This document shows positions 9,738 through 17,471 of a DNA stretch of 64,000 nucleotides, in pieces. The notes under the pieces were generated by a model. The model searched no databases, was not told the DNA's origin, and was given only the letters and a program-made list of their open reading frames with translations. Numbering within the stretch: position 1 is the first letter of the stretch; every line of letters begins with the position of its first letter. The stretch is from DASZQL01 sp964391865 (GTDB taxonomy: Bacteria > Planctomycetota > Phycisphaerae > Phycisphaerales > UBA1924). The position numbers were made by a program, and so were the translations under genes. Location of the stretch: contig CAYMNQ010000001.1 of NCBI GenBank assembly GCA_964391865.1, positions 248,001 to 312,000 on the forward strand. Reading direction: 5' to 3'.

Positions 9738-10634
9738 TTACGCGCCCGCGGCGGCCGGGACTTCGCCCGTGCCGGGTTCGCTCGGAGCGCCCTCGGACTT
9801 GAACTGCGTGCGCCGGCTGCGGCGCTGACCGGTCGCGGCATTCGCCGGACCCTCGGCGGCGGCACGGCGCATGCTGTTCGCGTCGTTCGACGGGCCCGAG
9901 TCACCACCGCCGCCGCGATCGCCCGTCTGCGTCGAGCGGATCTGCTTGCCCTCGCTGACCGCGGCGCACAGTTCGCGGATCACGACATCGATCGAGCGCA
10001 TCGAGTCGTCGTTGCCGGGGATCGCGATGTCGGCGAGATCAGGGTCGCCGTCGGTGTCGATCAGGCAGATCGTCGGGATGCCCAGCTTGCGGGCTTCGAG
10101 CAGCGCGTTGCGCTCTTTCTTCGTATCGATCGCCACCATCACGCCCGGGAGCTTCGACATGTGGCGCAGACCTTCGAGGTTGCGCCGGATCTTCTCCATC
10201 TCGCGGCGGAGCTGGCTTTCCATCTTCTTCGAGTAGCTCTGGAAGTTGTCGTTCTTCTCGATCGCTTCGAGTTCCTCGAAACGCTTAAGGCGAGAGCGGA
10301 TGGTGCGGAAATTGGTGAGCGTGCCGCCCAGCCATCGCTCGGTGACGACGTGCATCCCAACCGCGGGGACGCGGGTGGTGAGGACGTCGCGCGCCTGACG
10401 CTTGGTGCCGACGAAGCACACGTCCTGACCCTCGGAAACGGTCTTGGCGATGTACTTCTTGGCGAGCAGGATGCCCTTGATCGTCTCTTTGATGTCGATG
10501 ATGTGGATCGAGTTGCGCTTGCCGTAGATGTACGGCTGCATGCGCGGGTTCCAGTTCGACGCGCGTTGCCCGAAGTGGATGCCGGCTTCGATCAGGTCTT
10601 TGACGAGCGAGGATGATGTCGGTGTGGCGGACAT
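9738..10634 (-). CDS. rpsB: 30S ribosomal protein S2
   Basis: 298 residues from the ATG at 10634. Hallmarks: LIEAGIHFGQRASNWNPRM, YGKRNSIHIIDI, FVGTKRQA, ERWLGGTLTNF and the C-terminal IPGNDDSMRSI. The last ~60 residues form a low-complexity G/S/R/A tail beyond the usual S2 end. S2 binds the small-subunit head-body junction together with S1. AGAGG lies upstream of the chosen start. It forms an operon with tsf. The longer upstream frame runs through a G-rich repeat and is not coding. Confidence 0.96.
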   Translation of the reverse strand: MSATPTSSSLVKDLIEAGIHFGQRASNWNPRMQPYIYGKRNSIHIIDIKETIKGILLAKKYIAKTVSEGQDVCFVGTKRQARDVLTTRVPAVGMHVVTERWLGGTLTNFRTIRSRLKRFEELEAIEKNDNFQSYSKKMESQLRREMEKIRRNLEGLRHMSKLPGVMVAIDTKKERNALLEARKLGIPTICLIDTDGDPDLADIAIPGNDDSMRSIDVVIRELCAAVSEGKQIRSTQTGDRGGGGDSGPSNDANSMRRAAAEGPANAATGQRRSRRTQFKSEGAPSEPGTGEVPAAAGA

Positions 10635-11177
10635 GGTGAGGAACCTCTGGCAGCGAGACCCACGGACGAAGGCATTCGGAACCGGGTCACGTGCGGAGGA
10701 ACTTCCGCGATGACCCGGCCTTCCCGCGAAGGCCGCTTCAAGGCCGACGAGTGCGAACCACCCGTTCGGCGGCGTGCGATGTGAGCTGATCCGACGATGG
10801 ATCCGCCGCGAGACCCACCAAGGCCCGCGACGCCGGTTGACCGAATTCAACCGAACAAGCAGTGTACACGAGAGGTCGGGGGGAAGGCAAGAACCGGGGT
10901 GCGGTTTGCGGCTTGGGGCTTGCGTCTTGGGGCTTGGGGCTTGGGACATGGGGCCTGAGGTGAGTTGCACCCTGCCGAGGAAGGAGTGCAGAGTGCGAAC
11001 ACGGCGATCCGCTTCCGGCCGTGACCACTTAGGTTTCAGGCTTCAGCCAGAAGAACGACGCTGGCTCGCCGCTGAGACAGTTGAACGCCGATCGCCAACA
11101 AATCTCCGCTAATTGCCGCAGGGCGGCTTGGTCGCTACGCTGTGGGGCTGGTTCGCGGGCGGTTCGGGCCCGACGAG
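10635..11177. other. rpsB upstream region with G-rich repeat
   Basis: About 540 bp without a gene. It should contain the rpsB-tsf promoter, but no clear box pair stands out. From about 10905 to 10960 it holds a G-rich repeat, listed separately. The right end borders the tRNA-Pro gene. Confidence 0.5.
10905..10960. repeat. Degenerate 7-bp repeat (GCTTGGG)n, possible G-quadruplex
   Basis: The plus strand shows repeated GCTTGGG units, some degenerate, with several GGGG runs separated by three bases (CTT). The same unit recurs in perfect form at 27876-27914 and as two copies inside purL near 30040-30060. The G-run spacing fits an intramolecular G-quadruplex. It sits 270-330 bp upstream of rpsB. 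Confidence 0.75.
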
Positions 11178-11252
<75 letters not shown>

Positions 11253-11265
11253 TTGTTTCAGAGTG

Positions 11266-11302
11266 AAGCCCTTCGATGAACACATCGAGGGGCTTTATTT
11301 TT
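11266..11302 (+). terminator. Intrinsic terminator of tRNA-Pro
   Basis: A 13-bp stem (AAGCCCTTCGATG with CATCGAGGGGCTT), loop AACA, then ATTTTT. Degraded relatives of this hairpin occur at about 16001-16030 and 21602-21635. Confidence 0.9.
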
Positions 11303-11416
11303 CGGAAGTGTGTATCTGAGTAAAAGACGCGATAGACTGGAACCACATGGCGTGACATTGCAAGGCTAGGCTTGGCCGGGCAAGGCGCGGTATGGCAAGG
11401 CCGCCAATGGCGGAGA

Positions 11417-11446
11417 GAAGCCCGCTCAACCAGCGGGCTTCTTCTT
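11417..11446 (+). terminator. Hairpin with T-rich tail
   Basis: The stem GAAGCCCGCT pairs with AGCGGGCTTC over a 5-nt loop, followed by TTCTT on the plus strand. It overlaps the 3' end of the small minus-strand ORF at 11426-11626. No plus-strand gene ends directly before it, so it may act as a bidirectional or boundary element. Confidence 0.55.
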
Positions 11447-11626
11447 GCGCGGAGTTCGCTTCTTCGTGACCCTCGGCGCTGGCTTGCTTGGGGTGTTGAC
11501 CACCTTCCCAGCAAGGTCTTCCCAGTTGCCGTCGAATTTCACGCGGTCGGAATCTTTGGGTTGCTTTGCCACGCTTTCGGGTCTTTCTGGGTTGTTTCGG
11601 CCACCATCGGCCGACACCTTATCCAC
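11426..11626 (-). CDS. Small lysine-rich hypothetical protein
   Basis: 66 residues from a GTG start; no strong ribosome-binding site is visible. The C-terminus is very basic (TKKRTPRKKKPAG), which would suit a nucleic-acid-binding tail. The N-terminal half is hydrophilic with no recognised domain. The gene lies at the start of the tRNA-Pro-associated island. Its coding status is uncertain because its 3' end also forms a hairpin. Confidence 0.4.
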   Translation of the reverse strand: MDKVSADGGRNNPERPESVAKQPKDSDRVKFDGNWEDLAGKVVNTPSKPAPRVTKKRTPRKKKPAG

Positions 11627-11742
11627 AGACGATGCTCAGAATACTACCTGTAGTGTAAAATTTCGGCTTCCGGGACCGCATTGCCCATTTACAAGGCGAT
11701 GGAACTAGTTCCGACGCACCCGGCTGGTCGAAGTGTGATATC

Positions 11743-12228
11743 ATGTCGGCCATGGCCAATGCACTGCTCGACGAATTGCGCCGGAAACTGGAAGAGATGT
11801 CCTCCCTGCTCGCGCAGCAGGAAACCAAGCTCCGCCGCCAACAGGCGGTCGTGGAAGAGACGCGCCGTCGCCGTGATGCCGTCGAGTTGACGATGCGTGA
11901 ATTTGCCGGAAATTTAGGCGAATTCGACACGGGCAGCACTTCAACGCAAGCCGTCGAGCGGGAGCTCGATACGGCCGCTGGTGGCGGCGCATTCTCTAAC
12001 GTAGTGCGCGACGTTATCGCAGTTTTCGAAGGCGAATTCGATGCCCCAACGGTCGCACGCATGGTCTCTGGACTCTACCCAAATCTGGACGACAACGAGA
12101 TCGTCATAAAAACATCGAAGGTGCTTGCCCGTCTCGGTAGAGAGGGAAGAATTCAGATTGTTTCACCGGGCGTTTCTCGCAGGCCGGCGCGATACCAGCG
12201 CTCTCAAGCAATTGGGGGGCATCCATGA
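11743..12228 (+). CDS. Coiled-coil plus winged-helix-like orphan protein
   Basis: 161 residues. Residues ~5-55 form a strong coiled coil (LLDELRRKLEEMSSLLAQQE onward, rich in E, R, Q and L). After a glycine/serine linker, residues ~85-150 (SNVVRDVIAVFEGEFDAPTV, then ARMVSGLYP and TSKVLARLGREGRIQIVSP) look like a winged helix with a wing ending in RRPARYQR. This could be a DNA-binding regulator of the island. I do not recognise a named family. A second in-frame Met three codons later is an alternative start. A perfect terminator follows 18 bp after the stop. Confidence 0.7.
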   Translation: MSAMANALLDELRRKLEEMSSLLAQQETKLRRQQAVVEETRRRRDAVELTMREFAGNLGEFDTGSTSTQAVERELDTAAGGGAFSNVVRDVIAVFEGEFDAPTVARMVSGLYPNLDDNEIVIKTSKVLARLGREGRIQIVSPGVSRRPARYQRSQAIGGHP

Positions 12229-12245
12229 AGTAGTTGATAAAGCGT

Positions 12246-12275
12246 GAAGGGCGAGCGTTGCAGCGCTCGCCCTTC
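12246..12275 (+). terminator. Perfect hairpin after the coiled-coil/winged-helix gene
   Basis: A 12-bp perfect stem GAAGGGCGAGCG/CGCTCGCCCTTC with loop TTGCAG. There is no long T-run afterwards, so termination strength is uncertain. Confidence 0.7.
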
Positions 12276-12310
12276 GTGACATCCAGTTCCCCTACCAAGG
12301 AGATTCAACG

Positions 12311-12490
12311 ATGCCGAAACATCGTCGGGCTGTGTCTTGGCCTAGTTTAGCACGGCCCCCACCGAAATCAAGCGTAATCCGCGTTCCCCGTACGTCAGCG
12401 CTGCGGGGATGGTTTCGCACGCACATTGGAGGATTCCAATGGCTTTCCACGGCAATCCGGGGCCCAGCCCCGGCGACGGCTGGCGCTTGA
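12311..12490 (+). CDS. Possible small basic protein
   Basis: 59 codons, not closely matched to any family. It is preceded by AAGGAG at good spacing (8 nt). The N-terminus is basic (MPKHRRAVSWPSLARPPPK). It overlaps the start of the next small ORF in another frame. It could be a leader peptide or an artefact of high GC. The ribosome-binding site is the main support. Confidence 0.3.
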   Translation: MPKHRRAVSWPSLARPPPKSSVIRVPRTSALRGWFRTHIGGFQWLSTAIRGPAPATAGA

Positions 12491-12591
12491 TTTTCACCAA
12501 GACCATCCGTCTCAAGAATGGCCGCGTCCTCAAAGCTGAGGACTACGGCCTGCGGTGTTTCTGCTTCTGGGCCAAGGCCCGGAAGTCCTAA
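12439..12591 (+). CDS. Small hypothetical protein (50 aa)
   Basis: Starts at the ATG at 12439, with GGAGG eight bases upstream. It encodes a compact 50-residue protein with a strand-like core (WRLIFTKTIRLKNGRVLKA) and a C-terminal CFCFWAKARKS. No known family is recognised. It sits directly before a 12-bp perfect hairpin and the unusual tRNA gene, in an apparent cassette. A small DNA- or RNA-binding beta-sheet protein is possible, but this is a guess. Confidence 0.55.
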   Translation: MAFHGNPGPSPGDGWRLIFTKTIRLKNGRVLKAEDYGLRCFCFWAKARKS

Positions 12592-12600
12592 CAACTTCAC

Positions 12601-12631
12601 CCCATCGCCGGGCTGGTACCCCGGCGATGGG
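12601..12631 (+). terminator. Strong 12-bp hairpin between small ORF and tRNA
   Basis: CCCATCGCCGGG pairs perfectly with CCCGGCGATGGG around a 7-nt loop. It follows the stop of the 50-aa ORF by 9 bp and precedes the tRNA by 4 bp. The tail (ATTTG) is weak, so it may be an RNA-processing or attenuation structure instead of a terminator. Confidence 0.6.
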
Positions 12632-12635
12632 ATTT

Positions 12636-12728
12636 GTGGTCGTGGCGAAATCAGCAGACGCGCCCGATTTGGGATCGGGTGGGCGGCCCTCTAAAGCTCC
12701 CGTGCGGGTGCAAATCCCGCCGACCACA
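12636..12728 (+). tRNA. Unusual type II tRNA: Leu-like body, proline anticodon UGG
   Basis: The acceptor GTGGTCG pairs fully with CGACCAC and the discriminator is A. The D-arm (TGGCGAAATCAGCAGACGC) closely resembles that of bacterial tRNA-Leu. The anticodon stem CCCGA/TCGGG holds the loop TTTGGGA, giving anticodon TGG (Pro). The variable region is 24 nt, far longer than in a normal tRNA-Pro. The T-stem GCGGG/CCCGC is perfect, but its loop is TGCAAAT, with G in place of T55, and the D-loop has AG where GG is usual. The body and A73 suggest leucylation while the anticodon reads proline codons. It could be functional, a decoy or an inactive element gene. CCA is not encoded. Confidence 0.75.
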
Positions 12729-12835
12729 TTCGTAGAGTATCGACCGAAATTGCCCGAGTCAATCCGTTTATCCGGATGAACAGATACTGAAATTAGGGTT
12801 TTGACTCTGCCGACTCAACAAATGGCAGAAACGGG

Positions 12836-12864
12836 TTGACAGTAGCATTTGAATCAAGTATCAT
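12836..12864 (+). promoter_or_regulatory. Sigma-70 promoter of the transposase gene; leaderless start likely
   Basis: The -35 TTGACA (12836-12841), a 17-bp spacer and the -10 TATCAT (12859-12864) make an almost ideal promoter. The transposase ATG is at 12871, just where transcription should begin, and no ribosome-binding site can fit in between. The mRNA is probably leaderless. Confidence 0.75.
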
Positions 12865-12870
12865 TGAGAC

Positions 12871-13857
12871 ATGGCCACCAAGAAGCCCAGCCCGAAGCGT
12901 CCCGAACTCGCCAAGTCAGAACTGATCGAAGAACTCCCATTGGCGTGCGCCGACGAAACCGCCGCCGCCGAGTTTCTTGAGCGGAAGCGCTGGGGCGATG
13001 TCCCGTGCTGCCCGTCGTGCGGTTCGGTCGCGGTCTACAAGATGACCGCTCGGGACGGCTCGCGGAACAAGCGGTTCATGTGGCGCTGCCGCGATTGCAA
13101 CCGGCAGTTCACTGTTCGCACCGGGACCGTGCTGGCCGAGAGCCTTCTTCCGCTCCGCCACTGGTGCCGCGCTATGTGGATGACCGCGAGCGCGAAGAAC
13201 GGCGTTTCAGCCCTCGAACTCTCGCGGGCGCTCCAAATCAACTACCGATCGGCTCTGTTCCTGCTCCACCGTCTGCGGCACGCGATGTCACCGAACCCGG
13301 CACCAGAACCCAAGCTGGACGGCGTTGTTGAGGCTGACGAAACCTACGTCGGCGGGAAGCCCCGCTTTCGCGGGAGCGTGAAGAACCCGATCAACAAGCG
13401 CGGGCGTGGCACGCGGAAGCAGCCCGTTGCGGCTGTGCTTCAGCGCGGCGGCGAAGTCCGTACCCGCGTGATCCCGTGCGTGAACTCCCACAATCTCCGG
13501 GCCATGCTCGCCGACAACGTGTGCCCAACGGCCCGCGTGATGACCGACAAGGAAGCCGGGTACAAGGGCATCTCAGCCCAGTTCGCCAGCCATGAAACCG
13601 TTGACCACGGGGCGCGGGAGTACGCACGCGGGGACGTGACGACGAACGGGGTTGAAGGGTTCTTCGCCCGCGTCAAGCGCGGACTGAACGGCGTGTACCA
13701 CAGCGTTTCCCGCGAGCATCTTCACCGCTACATGGACCACTTCGCGTTCATGCACAACACCCGGATGCTGAACGACGGGGAGCGGATCGAAACCCTGCTA
13801 GCCCGGACTCAGGGCAAGCGGCTGATGTACAAGGACCCAGTAAAGAAGGCTGTTTAG
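12871..13857 (+). CDS. IS1595-family transposase (ISXO2-like)
   Basis: 328 residues, full length. Residues ~48-80 are a zinc ribbon (CPSCGS ... CRDC) of the zf-IS1595 type. A helix-turn-helix-like middle (LELSRALQINYRSALFLLHR) leads to the ISXO2-like DDE domain: EADETYVGGK (first Asp/Glu), ARVMTDKEAGYK (second Asp) and NGVEGFFARVKRGLNGVYHS (third acidic site region). It catalyses DNA transposition. I could not find convincing terminal inverted repeats or target duplications within 130 bp on either side, so it may be a stand-alone or decayed element. Confidence 0.92.
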   Translation: MATKKPSPKRPELAKSELIEELPLACADETAAAEFLERKRWGDVPCCPSCGSVAVYKMTARDGSRNKRFMWRCRDCNRQFTVRTGTVLAESLLPLRHWCRAMWMTASAKNGVSALELSRALQINYRSALFLLHRLRHAMSPNPAPEPKLDGVVEADETYVGGKPRFRGSVKNPINKRGRGTRKQPVAAVLQRGGEVRTRVIPCVNSHNLRAMLADNVCPTARVMTDKEAGYKGISAQFASHETVDHGAREYARGDVTTNGVEGFFARVKRGLNGVYHSVSREHLHRYMDHFAFMHNTRMLNDGERIETLLARTQGKRLMYKDPVKKAV

Positions 13858-13931
13858 TCGTACAAATCGGCTGAATTTAAGCGAACCGCGACGACCGCCG
13901 ATGGTGTATATACTGTCTGTGCGAGGACGCC

Positions 13932-14153
13932 ATGGAACGCTGCACCGAACTACAACTCAAAGCGGCTGACAGTCAGGCATATCGCCTGAAGGGAGCCCAA
14001 CTGGTTGAGCGGTTTGCCAATGCGGCCGCGTGGACAGTTTATCGGCAGGTGGCGGCAATGGAGGATAGGCTGGTGCGATCGCAATACAAGAGCGATAGGA
14101 ACACCTTCCATGTCGGAAACGCCCCAGCCACTCGCAACGAACGCTCCAAGTAA
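13932..14153 (+). CDS. Small hypothetical protein (73 aa)
   Basis: ATG with GAGGA a few bases upstream and a TATACT -10-like box about 20 bp before it. The protein is helical and charged, with no recognised domain. Its 3' end overlaps the start of the next gene by 44 bp in another frame, suggesting translational coupling. Confidence 0.5.
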   Translation: MERCTELQLKAADSQAYRLKGAQLVERFANAAAWTVYRQVAAMEDRLVRSQYKSDRNTFHVGNAPATRNERSK

Positions 14154-14556
14154 TCTAGCGCCAACCGAACTGCCTATTGCCAATCCCGGAACCGTCGTTG
14201 GCCCCGGACTGCAACAGTTTTCTGGTGCCCAGTTCAGCAGGTCTGATCTTACGGTGGCTGTCGGGCCTCCGCCCCATCCATTCGCCGACAAACTCAGCCC
14301 CGAACACATCTCCGCGCTGATCGAAAACGAAGAAGCCGAGCGACAGAGGGCCCACAAAGGCGACACCAAGCGGATGATATTTGCTGGCGTATTGCTGCTT
14401 ATCGTGTCCGGCGTTGTGCTTGGTCTGATTTCGCTGCTGAAGGAATATCCCGACCTGCTGAAATACACCCTTACCGCCCTGTTCAGTTTCGTGGGCGGAA
14501 TCGGAACCGGACTCAGCGCACCAAAGGCATGGCGGTCGATCAGTCAGACCCACTAG
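14110..14556 (+). CDS. Small two-helix membrane protein
   Basis: 148 residues from the ATG at 14110 (AGGAA nearby). Residues 1-75 are proline-rich and hydrophilic (ETPQPLATNAPSNLAPTELP). Residues ~80-95 are a charged helix (LIENEEAERQRAHKGDTKR), followed by two membrane helices (MIFAGVLLLIVSGVVLGLIS and YTLTALFSFVGGIGTGLSA). I do not recognise the family. Two-helix proteins of this kind occur in mobile islands as membrane effectors, but nothing here proves such a role. Confidence 0.65.
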   Translation: MSETPQPLATNAPSNLAPTELPIANPGTVVGPGLQQFSGAQFSRSDLTVAVGPPPHPFADKLSPEHISALIENEEAERQRAHKGDTKRMIFAGVLLLIVSGVVLGLISLLKEYPDLLKYTLTALFSFVGGIGTGLSAPKAWRSISQTH

Positions 14557-14622
14557 CTTCCCGCCTTTTACTCAGCTACACACTTCCGTTATTTTTCGAG
14601 TGAATACCGCTACGCTCCATGC

Positions 14623-15831
14623 GTGTTCACGCGGTCCGCCATCTTGCCGTTCGTGGGCGCTTTGCTGTGCGGCGCAGCGTCTCCGTGCCTGGGCCAACAG
14701 GAGTACTCACACTCGATCGGAAGCACTCCAGATCTTCGTCCGTCTACTTTTTCGCTCTGGATCCCGGCAATCCCCGCCTCGACTGCGGTTCGCGGCGTGC
14801 TGGCCGTCAGTGACTACGAGTCTGGTCGAGAAATGTACGACGATGCGCGCTTCCGGCAGTGGGCTACGCAGTCGGGCTTTGCACTCCTGCGCTTCGACTT
14901 GCGCAACCGCGACGCCACGCTCAACTTGGCCAAGACCCAGCCCGCGCTCAATCGCTTGTTCGACGAGGCGATGCCTCACTTTGCCGGGGTTGCCTCGCGA
15001 GCCGAGCTCGCCAACGTGAACATGATCTTCACGGGCCTCTCGCAAGCCGGATGGCAAGCGGTCGCATTCGCTGATCTCGCTCCTCATCGAACGATCGCGG
15101 TGCTGCCGATTCATGATTCCACGGGGGAGCGTGTTCCGCAGCAAGCGCTGGTCACAACGGGTCTGGGTGTGCCGGCGCTCCATCTCGTTGGCCGCAACGA
15201 TAATGTCAACATGGGGACGCTGGCCGCGGGCACGCTGTACGCCCAGAGCATTGTCACGTTTGTCACAGCCAGGCGTGCCGCCGGGGGACTCGTCTCGTAC
15301 CTCATTCGGCCCGATACCGGGCACACGCAGTGGGAAGGCAATGAGCCGCACGGCGTGCCGATTATGATCGACTGGCTCAGCGCGGTTGTCGCCCTCCGCG
15401 TGCCGCCAGACCCGGCGAAGTCTCCGATCGCACTCTCAGACGAAGTCGGATGGGCTGGCAACCTGAATGTCACCTTCAACGCCAGCGTGCCTTGGATCAC
15501 CGCGATTAGCTTCAGCATCGCCCCTTTCTGTGCGTTGGATCCATCGTCCCACTCTACCCGCTTGTGGCTTCCCGGCTACGGCTTCGCGAGCCAGTGGCAC
15601 GCCTACCTCCTGACCGGCCAATACGCGCCGCATGCCCCGGAGTGCCCGACAGCACCGGTCGGACCGGACGTCAACGGCGACTGCCTGTTCAACGTTGACG
15701 ACCTCTACACCGTGGTGCAGTCCCCGACCGACATCGACCGCGACGGTGTGGTAACGACAGAGGACAGCCTGGCCGTCGAGTGCTGGTTGCGACGAGGCGA
15801 AGTTGCCGACCTGAGCAGCGGCAACCGCTGA
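14623..15831 (+). CDS. Secreted alpha/beta-hydrolase-like protein with dockerin-like tail
   Basis: 402 residues from a GTG start. Signal peptide to about residue 25 (ALLCGAASPCLGQ). Residues ~55-270 look like an alpha/beta hydrolase: a possible nucleophile elbow GLSQAGW, HLVGRNDN as the acid region and DTGHTQW as a candidate catalytic His. The C-terminal ~55 residues contain calcium-loop motifs (GPDVNGDCLFNVDDLYTVV, DIDRDGVVTTED), as in two other secreted proteins here. It might be a secreted esterase or depolymerase; the substrate is unknown. It lies within the tRNA-Pro island. Confidence 0.7.
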   Translation: MFTRSAILPFVGALLCGAASPCLGQQEYSHSIGSTPDLRPSTFSLWIPAIPASTAVRGVLAVSDYESGREMYDDARFRQWATQSGFALLRFDLRNRDATLNLAKTQPALNRLFDEAMPHFAGVASRAELANVNMIFTGLSQAGWQAVAFADLAPHRTIAVLPIHDSTGERVPQQALVTTGLGVPALHLVGRNDNVNMGTLAAGTLYAQSIVTFVTARRAAGGLVSYLIRPDTGHTQWEGNEPHGVPIMIDWLSAVVALRVPPDPAKSPIALSDEVGWAGNLNVTFNASVPWITAISFSIAPFCALDPSSHSTRLWLPGYGFASQWHAYLLTGQYAPHAPECPTAPVGPDVNGDCLFNVDDLYTVVQSPTDIDRDGVVTTEDSLAVECWLRRGEVADLSSGNR

Positions 15832-16580
15832 ACCCACTTCGATCGCTGTCAGCCCCGAGCATGAGTGGCGAACGCGTGGGCCCAAAGGGGCGGGAGTTCA
15901 TGAGCAATTTGCACGACAAGGCGCAGATGCGCCTCCCACACCCGAACACCCTCCAAGAAAAATTCTATTGGTGTACGGCCGCCCCGACTTTGTTCAGACT
16001 AAAGCCCTTCGATGAGCACATCGAAGGGCTTTCTCGTTGGAGGGAAGGGACTTGCAGCGCAGGTTCGATCGTTCAATTACCTGCGCCGCACGGGCGAAAT
16101 ATCGCCTGAAATTGCCTGACTCTTGAGAGGATTTGAACTCTCCACCCCACCGCTCAGAGAAGTTGGGGAGCTCGACGGCTTTGGCCACCATCGGGGGCCG
16201 CGCTCGAAGACTCGCTCGCCCCCGACAAAGCACCGCGGCCGCTCAGCGGCCAAAGTCGTCATCACCTGCAAGCTGTGCCCGATTCAGGGCGCTCCTGGTG
16301 GACGGACGCGAACCGAAGTCGTTTCAAACCGTGGGCACCCTCACGTGTGAGCTGTAGCGTGGACTTCTCCATACTGCACGACTACACGTCCATGTGGACG
16401 GAAAGCACGGGCGAGTTGAACGCCTTGGACTTCTTGCGACAGTCAGGGGCAGTGCCCGCAGGATTCAGCTTGGCCCGATCAACCCCGATCCGCTCCGCCC
16501 GCAGGGTTGCAAACCTTCGCAAATGCGCAGCGTTTGTGCCAACGCCATTTAGAGGGAAATCTTTTCGGTGCCGCCCACCG
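15832..16580. other. 750-bp gene-poor stretch containing a tRNA-Pro 3'-end echo
   Basis: No convincing gene. It contains a copy of the tRNA-Pro 3' end and terminator (15981-16031) and, around 16125-16143 on the minus strand, a T-arm-like sequence that does not extend to a full tRNA. Confidence 0.6.
15981..16031 (+). repeat. Degraded copy of the tRNA-Pro 3' end plus terminator
   Basis: Aligned by hand from CCCCGAC onward, 45 of 51 positions match the region 11245-11296, including the whole hairpin AAAGCCCTTCGATG/CATCGAAGGGCTTT. The T-run is interrupted (CTCGTT). This is what a direct-repeat attachment remnant of an element inserted at the tRNA-Pro would look like. Confidence 0.6.
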
Positions 16581-17471
16581 CTACCGCTTCTGATAGGTGT
16601 TCTTCAGACGGTCCTGCAGCACTACGACCGTTCCCTCGACGGGGCGGAGGACCAGGTCTTCCTTGAGCACCCGCGTGCTGTACGACCAGCCTCTCGGGAG
16701 TTGCAGGCGGGTCTCGACGGTCGCGAGCTGTTCCATGGTCAGTGACGGATCTTCCGAGAGCGACATCGACTGCATCACGTACACCGCGCCCTGAGGCGAC
16801 ACGAGCTCATGGACTTCGACGCCGCTGTTGAAGGTATTGCTCGTCACTCGGGGCACCACCCGCTCCTTGAGTGGTTCGTTGTCACCCCGGTTGACGTCCA
16901 CCGTCGCGACAAGCCCCAGCTTGATCCCTCCGAAGCTCTTCCGAGACTCGCTCGGAGGCGTGGGCGCTGCGGAGTTCGGCAGCCAGATCTTCGGGCCGTT
17001 GACAACCACCCGCTGTGCGCCCGTTTCCGACTTGATGCCGTCTGCATCGAACGTCGCCCGGCAGTCCTCGGGGCAGGCGCTGACCCCCTGCGTGCTCCAA
17101 ACCTCGGCCGTGAAGGCGAGCCCGTTCCGCCGGACAATCATGACTTCGCAATAGCGTCCACCGCGAACCACCGGCGCGCTCTCCGACACCGCGAGCGGCT
17201 TTGTCGTGTCCGGCTGAGCAGTTTCCGGCGCGAGGTTCCCGCTCCGCAAGACCGACTCGCCCTCCGGCTGGACGCTGAACTTGGACGTCGGTGCTGGCGA
17301 TGAGTCGGGCTGGAGCTGGTTGGTCACCACACGGCGCGCCATCATCGCCCGGCGGACGGCCGGGGCACAGCCCGATGACACACACATCATGACGAGCGCG
17401 AGGGCAGCAAGAATGATTGGTTTGTTGCCAGCAGGTGCCGGGACACGCCAGTGTGTTGAATGCCGCCACAT
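16581..17471 (-). CDS. Hypothetical lipoprotein
   Basis: 296 residues from the ATG at 17471. The N-terminus is a lipoprotein signal peptide with lipobox VSSGC (hydrophobic IILAALALVMMC before it). Residues ~85-130 contain a short Cys pair (SACPEDC). The C-terminus (LPRGWSYSTRVL ... VLQDRLKNTYQKR) resembles a conserved end seen in various uncharacterised secreted bacterial proteins, but I cannot name the domain. It is predicted to be membrane-anchored in the periplasm. Confidence 0.7.
   Translation of the reverse strand: MWRHSTHWRVPAPAGNKPIILAALALVMMCVSSGCAPAVRRAMMARRVVTNQLQPDSSPAPTSKFSVQPEGESVLRSGNLAPETAQPDTTKPLAVSESAPVVRGGRYCEVMIVRRNGLAFTAEVWSTQGVSACPEDCRATFDADGIKSETGAQRVVVNGPKIWLPNSAAPTPPSESRKSFGGIKLGLVATVDVNRGDNEPLKERVVPRVTSNTFNSGVEVHELVSPQGAVYVMQSMSLSEDPSLTMEQLATVETRLQLPRGWSYSTRVLKEDLVLRPVEGTVVVLQDRLKNTYQKR

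Noticed and set aside
10635..10970. N-terminal extension of rpsB
   Set aside because: The extra residues come from the G-rich repeat and promoter region. S2 homology starts at 10634.
12730..13930. Terminal inverted repeats for the IS1595-type transposase
   Set aside because: I compared about 130 bp upstream with 70 bp downstream and found no convincing inverted match, so no IS boundaries are given.
16121..16205. Minus-strand T-arm-like sequence (GAGAG-TTCAAAT-CCTCTC) suggesting a tRNA
   Set aside because: The T-stem pairs only with an 8-nt loop, and no acceptor or anticodon stem could be built around it. At most a decayed remnant.
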